This document shows positions 21,540 to 37,573 of a stretch of 64,000 bases of DNA, piece by piece. Each line of letters opens with the position of its first letter. The stretch's first letter is position 1. Position numbers and translations under genes: made by a program. Location: the NCBI RefSeq assembly GCF_016808335.1, contig NC_053153.1, positions 13,155,033 through 13,219,032 on the forward strand, written 5' to 3'. A model generated the notes under the pieces. That model was not told the origin of the DNA. It did not search any database and saw nothing but the letters and a program-made list of their open reading frames with translations. The stretch is from Panicum virgatum. Taxonomy: Eukaryota > Streptophyta > Magnoliopsida > Poales > Poaceae.

Positions 21540-22605
21540 CTCAGTGGTAAGAAACTGGCAGACCCATCTGCAGAGCCGTGAACGTTCACGGACAGTTGGT
21601 ACCTCAATTTCCACGAGAAGACTGACAGGTTCCTGAAAAAAATGAAAACGGAATTGCACGCTCCCTTCGCAGGCATTATCCTGTTCAGGTTCAAAGGGAC
21701 TTTCTCAGCCCATCTCACAACAGTCAAGGCCATGAGGCCTTTACACTGTTGAGAATACAGGCACCCCTGGTGCAACTTTCATCACCAACAATCCCGTAGT
21801 GACGCAACAATACTTGAGGGAGCAAAATAATGCAAATGGACACAGAACGGAGTTTCCTTTTATTACAATCCATAATGGCATTCACATACTGCTTACCATC
21901 TCCTAACATAAGATGGTAGAATTGCTGCTGCCGAAGGCCCTAGCCAGCAAATCTGCTTCGTTGGGTGGCTCTGAGGAGATCTACACAAAATTTGCAATAT
22001 TGAGTAAACAAGCTTTTGTATTCACAATTACACAAAATGTGAAGTCTGATAAATTAATAGTTTGCTAAAGTTCCTAAAAGTACAAATAAAAGTTGATTCC
22101 AGCATAGAATAGAAAATGATACTGCTAAAAATCTCATAATACAAATACTTTTTTTAGGTGGAAGCATTGTATCCTACATGGATCAGTACCCAAAGCTAAA
22201 ATTGCAACAGAAAAAAAAAGAGCATTCATGGCTCAAAATTTATGATAGCGTGCTTAGTTTTGTGAAACAATTCGTATTTAAAGGATTACCGGCATGGTTA
22301 AAGATTGAAGAATCAATAGCTCTTCTAATCTCTAAAGCACTCTCTTCTGCATATCTAGAAATGATGTAATGTAATAGTTACATCCATGCTAACTGACTAG
22401 CATGTATGAATACTGAGGTATCAAGTAGGCTAGAATTCTTTATATACTAGCTTAGTTATGTGAAAATGGTTGAAATAGGGAACTCTTTCTCATATGATTC
22501 CTCTATGACAGATTACTTCACGGTTCTTAAGAGATCATACATCTTCAAAACAAAAGCTTCATGGTCTCTGAAGGAAAACTTTAGGCAATACGAAAGAGAC
22601 TGACC
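21540..22605 (-). other. thiC: THIC 3'UTR exons and alternative introns
   Basis: Immediately after the TGA (22606-22608) a donor ATGAG|GTCAGT starts an intron that ends at TTTTGTGTAG (21981-21982). The next 3'UTR exon is 21897-21980 and ends in a strong donor GAGATG|GTAAGC. The riboswitch aptamer lies in the following intron, whose acceptor TTTTTTTCAG ends at 21633, about 25 nt past the aptamer. The downstream exon starts at 21632, and another possible donor, ACTGAG|GTAACA, ends an exon at 21540. This matches the plant THIC scheme (established work on Arabidopsis) in which TPP binding exposes the second donor and removes the aptamer, giving unstable long-3'UTR transcripts. Confidence 0.75.
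21658..21773 (-). promoter_or_regulatory. TPP riboswitch (plant THIC 3'UTR type)
   Basis: On the minus strand the aptamer reads, in order: ACCAGGGGTGCCTG (5' part of P1/P2), an extended P3 hairpin closed by AACAGT/ACTGTT with an inner AAGGCC/GGCCTT stem, the invariant GGGCTGAGA (CTGAGA at 21703-21708, pyrimidine-sensing side), CCCTTTGAACCTGA (P4), and GGATAATGCCTGCGAAGGGA (P5/L5 and closing strand, pyrophosphate side). All universally conserved TPP-box elements are present. The long P3 and the position downstream of a stop codon are typical of plant THIC. The aptamer senses thiamine pyrophosphate in the nucleus and controls 3' splicing. Confidence 0.96.
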
Positions 22606-27098
<4,493 letters not shown>

Positions 27099-27180
27099 CT
27101 CGGAGGAACGGCGGGTCCGGACGTGGGGGTGGCGTCGCTTGGGGGTCGAGAACCAGAGCAGCGACGCGAGCGCGAGTGCA
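27099..27180 (-). other. thiC: THIC non-coding first exon
   Basis: This is the stretch between the inferred transcription start (about 30 nt below the TATA box) and the 5'UTR donor at 27098. It has CT-rich plant leader character. Confidence 0.5.
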
Positions 27181-27204
27181 AGTGCGGAGCGGAGTGGCAG
27201 ATTT

Positions 27205-27345
27205 TTCTTATAGAGGCCTCGCGCGGAAGGGGATAGGGGACGGGTGGCCACACCATCCCTGGAAAGCGAGAAAGGACAGTGGGGACGGGGGCGGCGGCGG
27301 CGACGGCGACGTGAGATATTTCGATCGCCGGGGAGATATTATTGG
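27205..27345 (-). promoter_or_regulatory. thiC: THIC promoter: TATA box, evening-element-like motifs
   Basis: On the minus strand TATAAGAA lies at 27205-27212. Upstream are GAAATATCT (27314-27322, one mismatch from the evening element AAAATATCT) and TAATATCT (27334-27341), the latter directly next to a CCAAT box (27341-27345). Arabidopsis THIC is clock-regulated through an evening element (established), so conservation here is plausible. Function is inferred. Confidence 0.5.
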
Positions 27346-27656
27346 CTGGGATACGATCGTAGGAAGAGATTTCGAGGGCTGGGACAGTGAGCTCGGCGAC
27401 GAGTGAATGGCGGTGGCAGCGACTCGGTGCGATACGGAAGAAAAGTCTCCCTCGCCTCGCCGTCGTCTGGCTGTCGGCGGCCGGCGGGCACTCCGCGTCT
27501 CCGCCCCGCGTCGCCGGCCTCGCCAGTGGGCCCCGCCGTTCAAGAAAAACGGGCTTGGCAGTGCCGCAGTGGAACCTGTTCTTGTTTATGATGAGGCCAT
27601 GGGCCTGTTGCGAGGTTTCACTACTAAACATTCGACGTATGTTTAGTTTTTCATAT

Positions 27657-28639
27657 GAAAAAGTTTTTTTTTTTTTTGTCTCCCTCAACTTTGAGCCGAA
27701 TTTGCTTTTCTTCTCTAGACCATAAAATCGCCCGTCCAGCCTCCTCAGACTCACAAAACCGTTCACGTAACCTCTCTGAGCGGTTTGAGGGTGATGTGGC
27801 AGCGGTTTTTCTATTTTTCTTTTATTTTTTATTTTGACTAAATCTTTGAAAAATCACAAAAATTTACAAAAAATCATAAAAGAGAAAATCTATTTTTTTT
27901 GAACTCCACGTAAGTATATCTACGCATTGAACATATTATATGATATATTTTAGTATAAATTTTTTTCTGTAGTTTTAGATATATGTTTTTCTGTAATTAA
28001 TTTATAGTTATAGTCTCCATCATCAAATTACAATGAAAATTTTATGGTGGGATAATCACTATATGATTGAGCTATAGTAAAAATTTTATAATTATTGGAT
28101 CATGTTTGACTGAGCTATAGATTTATCTATATAGACCTAGATAAATCTAGACCAATCTATAGTTAAACCTAGATAAATCAATAACTCAGTCATACATGAT
28201 TCGATAATCACAAAATTTTTACTACATCTCAATCATATAATGATTATACCACCATAAAATTTTCATCGTAATTTGATGATGGAGACTATAACTATAAATT
28301 AATTACAGAAAATCATATATCTAAAATTACAGAAAAAAATTTGTACTACAGTATATCATATAATATGTTCAATGTGTAGATCTACTTACGTGGAGTTCAA
28401 CAAAATTTGATTTTCTCTTTTATGATTTTTTTGTAATTTACTGTGATTTTTCAAAAATTTAGTCAAAATAAAAAATAAAAGAAAAATAGAAAAAACGCTG
28501 CCACCTCACTCTAAAACCGCTCAGGAAGGTTATGTAAACAGTTTTGTAAATCTGAGGAAGCTGAACGGACGGTTTTGTGGTTCAGGAAGGAAAAACAGAT
28601 TCGGCTCAAAATTGAAAGAGACAAAAAAAACTTTTTCCC
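27657..28639. mobile_element. Near-perfect long hairpin element, 983 bp
   Basis: Two arms of about 480 bp are inverted copies with high identity over their whole length: GAAAAAGTTTTTTTT...TGTCTC...GAGCCGAAT at the left and its complement at the right. Shared internal blocks include GCAGCGGTTTTT, ACTCCACGTAAGTA and ATCATATAATATGTTC. The centre (about 28125-28180) is itself self-complementary. The flanks TTTTCATAT (27648-27656) and TTTTCATAC (28640-28648) look like a 9-bp target duplication with one change, suggesting a Mutator-type foldback element. No coding capacity was seen. Confidence 0.8.
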
Positions 28640-29204
28640 TTTTCATACGCCCCGGCAGGAGTGGCACAACTAATCACCCAGCCCATGGTCCCATGGGCCC
28701 CGCGGTGACATCAAACTAGTTTAGAGAGAGAGAGTAATCAAAAAAGGGAAAAACTAGTACATGTGAGCCTGAGAAAAATAATTCCAAAGCCGAGAAGATT
28801 TTTGAAACAGAGGCGCCTGAAAATTCAAATTTGTAAACACAATTGATTCGGAGTAAACCGGATCAGCTCACGGAATGCGGTAATGTAAAACAAGCACCGA
28901 AGCAAAATGGGGGCTTTGGATCAGCTGTCGAAAAGTGAATGGGAAAAGACGCTGACGTCCTGACGATGACGAGAGAAACAAAGTTAGTTTGTCCCAAACA
29001 AAAGTTTTAGAAACGGCGAGAGTCGAGAGAAGGGAGTAAGTGGAGCTGAAGCTGACACCGTGAATAACGACCGGATCAGCAGGGGAGAGAGCCTCGGTGC
29101 GCGGCTGCCAAAAGTGGAGGCCGAGCCACCGGATGCGCCCGCCAGCCCGGCCCGGCCGGGTCCAGCGCCAGCGGTGCCGCGGCGCGCGGCGCTTGTAGGA
29201 TTCT
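28640..29204. other. Intergenic DNA without a supported gene
   Basis: Contains a GA microsatellite near 28726 and a GC-rich patch at 29090-29200. Open frames here have no recognised domain. Confidence 0.4.
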
Positions 29205-29620
29205 CGCCAACTCCTCTCGGGACCCATATTCTTCGTCTAGGGTCCTATATCTAAATTTCACAATTCTTGAAACCCTTTTATCTTTTCTGTATCGTGGATC
29301 GTCAAAATAAGCAAAAATAGTATTTCTACGTAAAACACCCATAAAAGGGTATTTCAATTGAAATACCCAAACATGATATAACTCTTTTTCTTGTTTTTGA
29401 TGATATTGTAATGGAACGACGAACCCATTTCTTCGCTTTTTCGCCAATAAATACGATTTATCTTGAAGAATAGAAGGATAGACAAAATTCCAATGACCGT
29501 TGGACACGATTCGATCTGGCATTAAATAATCAAGAATTTCCCTATCTTTTTTACCAAAAGTATCCAAGAGTCTATGGCTTACTTGATCATTAGCCATTGA
29601 TAGGTGTGTGGGACCCAGCG
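29205..29620 (-). pseudogene. rpoC2: Plastid rpoC2 fragment in nuclear DNA (NUPT)
   Basis: The minus strand reads [59 protein letters not shown] and [14 protein letters not shown]. This is an internal piece of the chloroplast RNA polymerase beta'' subunit, just before its grass-specific repeat region. Around [14 protein letters not shown] the frame leaves and rejoins the family sequence, indicating compensating indels. It lacks both ends of rpoC2 and other plastid genes around it, so it is a transferred fragment and not plastid DNA. Confidence 0.9.
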
Positions 29621-29672
29621 CATTCATAATCCGGAGCAGCTTTCATTTCTGGTGCCGTTTATAAACGCCTAA

Positions 29673-31391
29673 GAGCATCTCCAAGAAATATTGTAAATGA
29701 TTATGTATCGGTAAAAATAGCAGAGAGGCGCCAAAACCAGCTTCCCACAGATACGCTAAAACCATCCTCTCTTTTCTCCTTCGCCATCCCATGAAAACCG
29801 GTAGTCATCTTTGCATGCCCTGCCGCTCGCCATCGGAGCTTCCCGCGCGTACTCCCATTCCCGCGCGTGCTCGCCCTCCTGCCGTCCTGCGCATCCGTTT
29901 TGGCGGCTCCCTTCCGCGCTGACCCCTCTCGCTCCTCCACAAGATGTCGCGCTCCGCCCCGCCATCAATCGAGCCGCCCTGCTAGCAGCGCTTCCCCCGA
30001 CGGCGACGACCCCTCTCGTCGCTTCCTCCCCGTCGCGAGGCCGCCGCCCCCTCTCACCGCTCCTGCCCCCTCGCGCCGCCGCCGCTCGCTATCGCCATGT
30101 ACAGATGGCCGCGCCCTGCTGCCGCAGACGCGCCAACGAGCCGCTCCTACCCCCTTCCGCCGGCGCCGTTCCCACGCCCTGCTACCCTCGCGTCGGAGCC
30201 GCTCCCAGGCCATGCTGCCCTCGCGCCGGAGCTGCTCCTGCGCCCTGCCCTCCTCGCGCCGGCGCGCGAGGAGCCGGTGGTCTGGACGCCTCCAGAGGAA
30301 CCCCGGTTTGCTTATCCTCCATTGACCTTCGGTGGCCAGATGCGTGAGGATCTCTCCAATGGTGAGCAGTTCGTTCAGGACGGCTGCAATGGTGAGATTA
30401 TTTCAGCTTTATCTTTGTTGTGCCGGTGTACTGATGCTTTATCCTCCATCGGCCGTGAGCATTTTTTTTCATTCACCATTCATGATAGAAGGGAGAAGGT
30501 AAGCACTGATAGGGATGTTCAGGATTGGGAAGTCCAAGCTCCTTCATAGTAGTTCAGTACATCTGAAAGTTCTTGTGAGTTTATACTGGATACTTATTTT
30601 TCTTTAGCATCTGAATGAAGTTCGGTACACCTGAAAGTAGCTCTAGCATTTGATAGTAGTCCAGTACACCGTGGTTTGTCAGCATTCAGTATCTATTTGA
30701 GATCGTTTGAAACAACCACTGCGAGCTGCACAATTCTGAATCTGAACATCAAGAAAACATCAACACATTTTTTTTGAACGAACATCAACACATTTATGAG
30801 ATGCCTGAATTAGTGAGAAGCAAGAGCAGAGTTTCTAGTAGCAGGCCACCTATCAGGCTTGCATACCACAAAACCAATTGACTGCCTCATGCTGTGATTA
30901 CCTTTTCATCTTGTTGTTCATCATATCTCCTGGATTGTTTTGGGCCAAAATTAGTTGGTTACTTTTTTTTTTGTTTAGGTGGACAGCATGTTGCGACTCC
31001 AATAGATGGCTTTTTTTTTGTTTAGGTGGACAGCATGTTGCGACTCCAATAGATGGAGGCAAGAACATGTGTACGGATCGGAAAGAATTCACTACAGGTA
31101 CCTCAAATCAAATTGATCGGCTGTCCAGCATGCAGAAGGCAGAGCGTCGGTGTCCTTCACGTACGAACGATGGCGGGCGGCAGCGGCGGCGTCAAGCCAT
31201 AGCGACGGGTCGCGTGCAGGAAACGGATGAGATCAATGGAACAATACGACGTGGGTCTAGATTTGAAAATAAAGCTTATATTTTAGCTAGTCTCTTGGAC
31301 TACCCCATAAAATTAGATAGATTTCTATCTTTACAAAGGGGTTATAATCTCCATATTTAACTAAAAGATACAAAAGCTCTTGGAGATGCTC
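29673..31391. mobile_element. TIR element with GC-rich gene-like insert
   Basis: The ends GAGCATCTCCAAGA (left, preceded by TAA at 29670-29672) and TCTTGGAGATGCTC (right, ending 31391) are inverted and match the MITE at 26491-26918. The right TAA appears only after the adjacent MITE (31624-31626), as if that MITE landed at the junction. Inside, 29811-30547 is GC-rich with long Pro/Arg/Ser/Ala-rich frames on the plus strand and no recognised domain. It may be a captured gene 5' end. Confidence 0.55.
30965..31058 (+). repeat. 47-bp tandem duplication
   Basis: A unit with a T-run, GTTTAGGTGGACAGCATG and CGACTCCAATAGATGG is repeated with a 47-bp period (GTTTAGG at 30973 and 31020). It lies within the TIR element. 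Confidence 0.85.
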
Positions 31392-31392
31392 G

Positions 31393-31623
31393 GGGTGTTT
31401 AGTTCCCAAAAAAATTTGCGCAGTACCCGTCACATCGAATTTTTAAACACATACATAGAGCATTAAATGCAGTTGAAAAAATACCTAATTACATAGTCTA
31501 ATTGATTCATACGAGATGAATCTAATGATGCTAATTAATTCATCATTGGATATTAATTATCAAATAAAAACGAAATGTGCTACAGTATCCAAATCTAAAC
31601 TTTTTCACCAACTAAACACTCCC
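31393..31623. mobile_element. MITE of the GTTTAGTTCCC grass type
   Basis: The ends GGGTGTTTAGTTCCC and AACTAAACACTCCC are inverted. The interior carries the family blocks CACATCGAATTTTT, ACACATACATAGAGCATT, AATCTAATGATGCTAATTA and GCTACAGTA. It abuts the right end of the 29673-31391 element. Confidence 0.65.
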
Positions 31624-31869
31624 TAAAGCAGCAAGAAAAGTTTAGTCACATCCCGTCTCCTTTTTTTTTAAAAAAAAGGGAGGAACTATTGTCAAAGAGT
31701 GGACGGTATTTTTGTTTCGTTAGTTTACTGATGGTTCGGCCTATTTTAACATGGGGAATATGCTAAAGCAACTCGGTGATTTAGTTTGGGATATTGGCAG
31801 GGAACCATAATTGGACAACCTGTGCAAGGTGGCAGCAGCTAGACGAAAGATGTCTCTAGAATTCATAAT

Positions 31870-32095
31870 AAGGCCATGTTTAGTTTTTAAAATTTTTTAA
31901 GATTTTCCATCCCATCAAATTTTTAGACACATGCATACAGTATTGAATGTAGTTTTAAAAAATAACCAATTGCACAGTTTAGCTGTAAATGATGAAATGA
32001 ATCTTTTGAGCCTAATTAGTCTATTATTGGACACTAATTATCAAATAAAAATGAAATTGCTACAGTAGCCAAACAAAAAAATTCCATAAATGGCA
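31870..32095. mobile_element. MITE of the GTTTAGTT type, degraded
   Basis: The start AAGGCCATGTTTAGTTTTTA and the internal blocks ACACATGCATACAGTATT, GAGCCTAATTAGTC and GCTACAGTAGCCAAACA match the neighbour at 31393. The right end is diverged. Confidence 0.55.
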
Positions 32096-32607
32096 ATGAA
32101 GCGAAATAGAGAGCTTCAACTAATTTCAGGGTACGGCCCCTATGAAGGAAAAGCCAGTACTATTTTTATTTTGCGAAGCAAAGAAAAGCCAAAGTTTCCT
32201 CGCCAAAAAAAAAAGAAACGGCCAAAGTTAGCAATGTTCAAGCATTTTAGTTAATTTCAAGCGTAACGTCTAGGAGTTACCACTCACATTCTCACTTTGT
32301 GTGTATCGCTGAAATCCAGAGTTCGCCAAATGGATACGGTCGCGTTTATATTAAATCGAAATTGAGGTGATCTGTTTTGCCCCTTTGAATCTGATTGGTG
32401 CATCATAAACCAAAAAGGCAAACAAATTTGAAGATCAAAATGGTTAATCAGTCTCTGTTATTCAACTAAGGAGCACTATATATGTACAGTTCACATGAAC
32501 ACTCTGATGATCTATCATCAATATCTAGATCAACAAAAGAACGAAGAGCACCTGCTTCTAATGTCTAAACCGATCAAAAACCGAGCGCTCGATCGAGCGC
32601 CGAATCC

Positions 32608-33666
32608 TCACGAGCTCTCGATGCCGGCGGCCGGCCGGAGCAGGTCGTACTTGGCCCAGACGGCGTCGAGCGGGCACGGCCGCCCGGCGTCCAGCCGGTC
32701 CCAGGGCTTGCCCTTGCCGCTCCAGTGCAGCAGGCTGACGGCGCCGGCGTGGAGCCCGCGGCAGAGCCCGCGGTAGTTGTCGCCGCCGAGGCCGTGCTGG
32801 TTCCACCGGTGGTCCACCGACGCGATGCGGCCGGCGAAGACGAGCAGGAACGGCGGCAGCGAGCCGAGCTCGTAGATGCGCACGCGCTTCTGGAGCTCCA
32901 TCCACTCCTCGATCTGCGCGGTGTAGCCCGCGCGGCGCCACCGCGCGAGGTCGAGCACCATGACGCCCGTGTTGAAGTAGCAGGCGCGGCGGCCGGCGAA
33001 GACGGAGGAGAGCGCGGGTGACGCCCAGAACCCCGGCGTGAAGTAGGCGGTGAAGTTGGCGCCGCAGTACTCGGGCGCCGCCACGGCCGTCTCCTCCCCC
33101 GGGAGCGGCGTCGCGGCGAGGGCCGCGATGTCGTCGGTGAGCACGACGTCGGAGTCGAGGTACACGACGCGGCGCACGCAGGGCGGGAGCGTGGACGCGA
33201 GGTAGGAGCGCGCGTAGTTGAGCGGGCGGTCGAGCGCGCCGCGGATGGAGGTGGAGATGAGCCCCGCCACGCGGGCCTCGTCGGCGAACGGGTACACCCG
33301 GAACGCCAGCGACGGGAACGACGCGCGCACCGTGGCCCGCAGCTCCCCCGCCGTGGCCCTCGACCTCGAGGAGGCCGTCGCGGAGGCGACGAAGTGGAAG
33401 AAGATGGACTCCGGGCAGGACGCGTGGCGCAGCACGGAGAGCACGGCCGCCATGGTGCCCCGCAGGTACGACGCGTCCAGGGTCATGGCCACGTGCACCG
33501 CCGCAAGCGGCGAGCACGCCGCGTCCGCGTCCGACGGCGGGAGCGGCGGCGGGCACTGCGCCGCCGCCGAGTTGGTGATGTGCGGCGCCTCGCGGTACCT
33601 CGGCACGGCGGCGGCCGCGGCGCCGACGGCGCAGAGGAGCAGGAGCAGCAGAGGGGAACTCGACAT
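32608..33666 (-). CDS. Galacturonosyltransferase-like GT8 protein (GATL)
   Basis: The 352-residue, single-exon ORF has the usual length and intronless form of plant GATL genes. Residues 1-20 form a hydrophobic signal/anchor ([17 protein letters not shown]). The GT8 fold shows [16 protein letters not shown] near the start, the metal-binding DxD-type motif in [14 protein letters not shown], then [14 protein letters not shown] and the C-terminal [11 protein letters not shown]is motif. GATLs act in the Golgi in pectin or xylan-related wall synthesis, and the exact transfer reaction differs by member or is unknown. The ATG at 33666 precedes the signal sequence directly. Codon use is extremely GC-rich, normal for grass GATLs. 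No disruption was seen. Confidence 0.93.
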   Translation of the reverse strand: MSSSPLLLLLLCAVGAAAAAVPRYREAPHITNSAAAQCPPPLPPSDADAACSPLAAVHVAMTLDASYLRGTMAAVLSVLRHASCPESIFFHFVASATASSRSRATAGELRATVRASFPSLAFRVYPFADEARVAGLISTSIRGALDRPLNYARSYLASTLPPCVRRVVYLDSDVVLTDDIAALAATPLPGEETAVAAPEYCGANFTAYFTPGFWASPALSSVFAGRRACYFNTGVMVLDLARWRRAGYTAQIEEWMELQKRVRIYELGSLPPFLLVFAGRIASVDHRWNQHGLGGDNYRGLCRGLHAGAVSLLHWSGKGKPWDRLDAGRPCPLDAVWAKYDLLRPAAGIESS

Positions 33667-34142
33667 CTCGGCGAAGCGCGTGTGTTGCCTTGTTGGAGGA
33701 GCTGCAGAGGGGTTGCCTTGTTGGAGGCTGAGTCTGTGTGAGCGCCCCCCCGTGCTTTAAGAACGCGTGTGGAGTCAAACTTGGGTCAAAGGCTTGCGGG
33801 GCTACGACTGCCGCCAGCAAAAGCGTGTTTGGAGTTGATTTGAACGTGTCAAGTGGAAAAGAACGCGATGTGATTTCTAGTTATTGTAGGTGTAATCTTT
33901 CAAAAGTTACTGCTAGTTTGCGTGTGGTGTGACGCCAGTGACGGTGGGTTGCATTGCTAGCGCGTGAAAACAATTTCAAGTGTGGTAATAACTAAAGCGA
34001 ATCTGGGAGTGATTTCGTTGGCTCGATGCTTCAAGTCGTTTATCACATGGTGTCTTTTCGTTTGTTTGGGTGACATAAATAGGTGTAGGGTGGTGGGCAG
34101 TGCGCTTTACTTGATGGGAGATTATGGAGGAGTATATGCGGG
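33667..34142. other. GATL upstream region
   Basis: Short 5' leader and promoter of the minus-strand GATL gene. No certain TATA box was seen, and TTCTTAAAGC near 33755 is a weak candidate. Nothing else was recognised up to the solo LTR. Confidence 0.35.
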
Positions 34143-34147
34143 GAAAT

Positions 34148-37100
34148 TGTGAGAACCGCTCAATTTGCCCTCGGTTTAGGTGAAATTATTGATTAATTTT
34201 TTAAGATGAGGACTAGCACGTGTCCGTCTCTCGACACGCCACGGGCTAATCCACACCTTAGAGGCATTTAACCAACACAATTCACCTAGAACGAGAACAA
34301 ACCCTGTAGTCCCGGTACGTGTTTGCCACATGCTCAGGATTAAGCACACGTACCGTTATACAAGCGCGTACATTGCCGATGATCCACAAAGAGCAGTTTT
34401 ACACACTTAATATTACAAGTTCGATATATGTGGGTTCAAACTTCATTTACAAGCCTTGGGCTCACGAAAGACATATTAAACCGAAACTTAAAGTTTATTG
34501 TATTTACATACTCTCACGGAGTTCGGCTACGATAAAAACATACCTAAGATAATGGTGTTTTACTCAAGGACACCATCATAGCCTCAACGACCTACTCCTC
34601 CCCCGCACCAGGATCGGCGGGGTAGAAGTGGCTGAACACCACTTCCGACTCACCTGCAACTAGATTTAGAAAGCAACCTGAGTACAAAAGGTACTCGCTA
34701 GACTTACGCGATTAAATAAATAAGGATCATGCAATTGCTCAAGTAAAAGCTTTAAAGTTAAGTATTTATTGCATAAGCATTAGCTCTCTACACTATCACC
34801 TATCAGAATTAATTAATCTTGCCCAACCCCAAACAATTTTAGTTGATTAAGAGAGTAATATAATCTATAACTGATCATAGCTGTAACATGAACCATTCCC
34901 ATCATAATCGAAATTCTACGAGGAGTTCATGGGATAAAGAGCTTGCTTATAACCGAGAGCGCGGCAATTCGAATTGATTATAACCTTGCAAGGGTGTACT
35001 ACTTTACCCACACGACGCAAGGATCATGCGACTCACCCAACCGGCCAAAGTTGGATAAGGGGGTACCCGCGTCAACCGTTCCCAACAAGACTCGATCATT
35101 GAAATTTTCACACCTAGCTTACGCGTAGAGACTTAGTTTCCACCGGGGACATGTCTAAACTTTTCTACACATAGGTCCACCCAGGGACACCTCTAAGCCT
35201 CTCTACATAGCCCTTAGCCACGTATCTAGGACTGCACATCAATGATCAAGTCAAAGAAGGTAATTGGCTCATCCGTACCATTATATTGGATATGTAGTAG
35301 CACGGAAAGGTGCTCAAAACCGACGTCATCCACGGACGGTCCTTAATCGGTCCAAGCGGACTATGCCCATGTGACTTCATTCTCTAGACCCTACCTTTCC
35401 GCTCGAACCTCAATACTGCATTCCACTTGCCCCAGTTGCTCAAGTGCGATCAAGGATAATCAGGTAAGTGTGATACTCCAAACCATTCCTTTTTAGCAAG
35501 TAATATGAGTATTCTAAGCAGGGCTAAGCATCTAGTCAGATTAAGTTATTAACTGTCTAACTGGTGCCAAGGATATGAATAAACGAATCAAGGAAAGATA
35601 ATGCATGAAAATAGGTAAAAGAATTTAATACGTACATAGTATATATATAACCCAACAATAACCAAGTGAGATAACTAAACTAATCAAATTAAATAGGTGC
35701 AAGAGATTATGCTTAGCTGCTTGCCCTGGTTAACTTCGGGCTCGACCACGAACTGGACTCCAGTTTCAGGCTCAACGGACTCGGTGGGCTCCACGGGTTC
35801 GTTCTCCGATGGTTCAGTCACTATAATGCATGAATGAGATGCCAGAATTAGCATGATGCCATAATTGTGCAAGAAATGATATGCATGAAATGAGATGCAT
35901 GCATTAGTGTGACACCCTAGATTATGCAAGGGTGATAAGACATGCATAATGAATATCACATATGCGATGATGCACAAACGTAACACACGCGACGACAAAC
36001 AATCACTATCGTACACGCGAACAGAAAAACTAGATCAAGAATTAGCAAATAAACTTATACAACAAGCATAAATCACAAATTAAATTGAACATGAAGAGGA
36101 CATTACAAGGAACTCATGAAAATTGGATTTACATCAAAATCATTTTCCTAGAATTAATCATAAATATATTAATTTTCAGCTACTCTAACAAGATAAATCA
36201 GAAAAGGCATGTAAACTTAACCAAACAAATCCAATAAAATTATCATAGATACTAGGAATGAATACAAAGCTAACAAAACTGGTTTTAACATTTTATCACT
36301 TTCCAGCAAAAAGTTCTATATTAAACCATTTTCGGACAGAGCAAACGAAAACGCACTAAAACCCTAACATACCGCAAGGAAACGTACAAAAGAATATTTT
36401 TCTTGAGTAGATCTCAGTGATACAAACCCAACAAATTAAGTTTTGCATTTTTTGAGGTCGGTACGATTTTCTACGCATTTTTCAAGATTACAGGCATATA
36501 AAGCATTACAAAACCCTAGCAAAAATGCTAGGTGCACCCACAGCCAGCCAGCCCTGAGGCTGACAGGCGGGGCCCACGGGCCAGCGGCCCACCCAGCCGG
36601 GGTCAATGCAAGACGGACGGCGGCGGCGCGAGGCGGCGCGGCGAGGCGAGGCCGGAGCAGGCCGGGGGAGGCGCGCATGGCGAAGAGGAGGAGGCAGGGA
36701 ACCTCACCGGCGGCGGCGCGGACGGGCGGCGCGACGGCGTTGGGCGGCGGGGACCGAGGCGAGCGGCGGCGGCCCTGCGCGGTGAGGGAAGGGGCCGAGT
36801 GAGGAGGGGAATCGAAGGAGGACGACGAGGGGAAGCTTCCTATGCGAGGAATCGAGGCAGCGCTCACCAGAGACGGCGAATCGCGGCGGCGACGGAACTC
36901 GGGGGTGGCGCGGCAATGGCGGTTTGGGGGCTAGGGTTTGAGGGGGTCGCGGAGGATAAGGCCGGGGCTGGGCTTTAAGGCGAGGAGAGAGCGAGAGGGC
37001 GCCACGGCTCGCGAGGATGGCCGGCGCGTGGTGCGAGGTTGGCCAGCAGCGTGGCGACGCGTGCGGCGCGCCGAAGCAGAGCAGGGAAGAGGAGAGGAGG

Positions 37101-37568
37101 AGGATGACGGGGCCCGGGCGAGAAAAATAAAGAAAACAAGTTTGAAATTCAAAACGGAGATGTTCTCGGGCTCAAAAATTCACCAAATTTTTACAGAAGA
37201 TAGATAAAATCACCAAGAACACAATGCATCAAGAATCACTCGAAAAGCTTTTGTAATTTGGTCGCAACAAAAAGAACAAAGAGACTACTTTTGAAATTTC
37301 CTAGAATTTTGTGTCTCTGTTGAAAGGTCACCAAATTCTGCAAAAATATTTTTAAATCCAAATTTGAAATCTAGTATTTGAATAAAATTTTTGGGGCCAA
37401 GTTGTGTAGAAAAATTTAAACTTTCTTCACAAGCATTCGTTAAAACAAGCATCAATTTAAATTTCAAACAAATACTCACATGCACATGATGCTCCATTAT
37501 GCATTTGATGATGCTTATGATGATGTTATTTAAATGTTAAGCATGTTTTTACATTTGGGGCCGTGACA
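34148..37568. mobile_element. Solo LTR, 3421 bp
   Basis: It starts TGTGAGAACC and ends GGGGCCGTGACA (TG...CA), flanked by the 5-bp target duplication GAAAT (34143-34147 and 37569-37573). Like the LTR at 105-3590 it has an AT-rich beginning with a TTTACCCACA motif (35005; compare 797), a GC-rich part near the 3' end (36540-37130) and an AT-rich tail. No pol domain is present inside. It is probably a related giant gypsy LTR family. A second TGTGACACCC-like start near 35909 could mark an internal nested boundary but was not resolved. Confidence 0.72.
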
Positions 37569-37573
37569 GAAAT

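Noticed and set aside
29076..29227. Extension of the rpoC2 ORF into GC-rich sequence
   Set aside because: After [11 protein letters not shown] the frame enters Ala/Pro/Arg-rich DNA unlike plastid sequence, so the plastid match ends near 29205.
32558..33820. 420-codon minus frame overlapping the GATL gene
   Set aside because: It is Arg/Pro/Ala-rich out-of-frame reading of the GATL ORF, caused by high GC content. The GATL frame has the conserved motifs.
36436..37207. Several ORFs of about 100-150 codons
   Set aside because: Located in the GC-rich zone of the second solo LTR. Composition-driven, no conserved motif.
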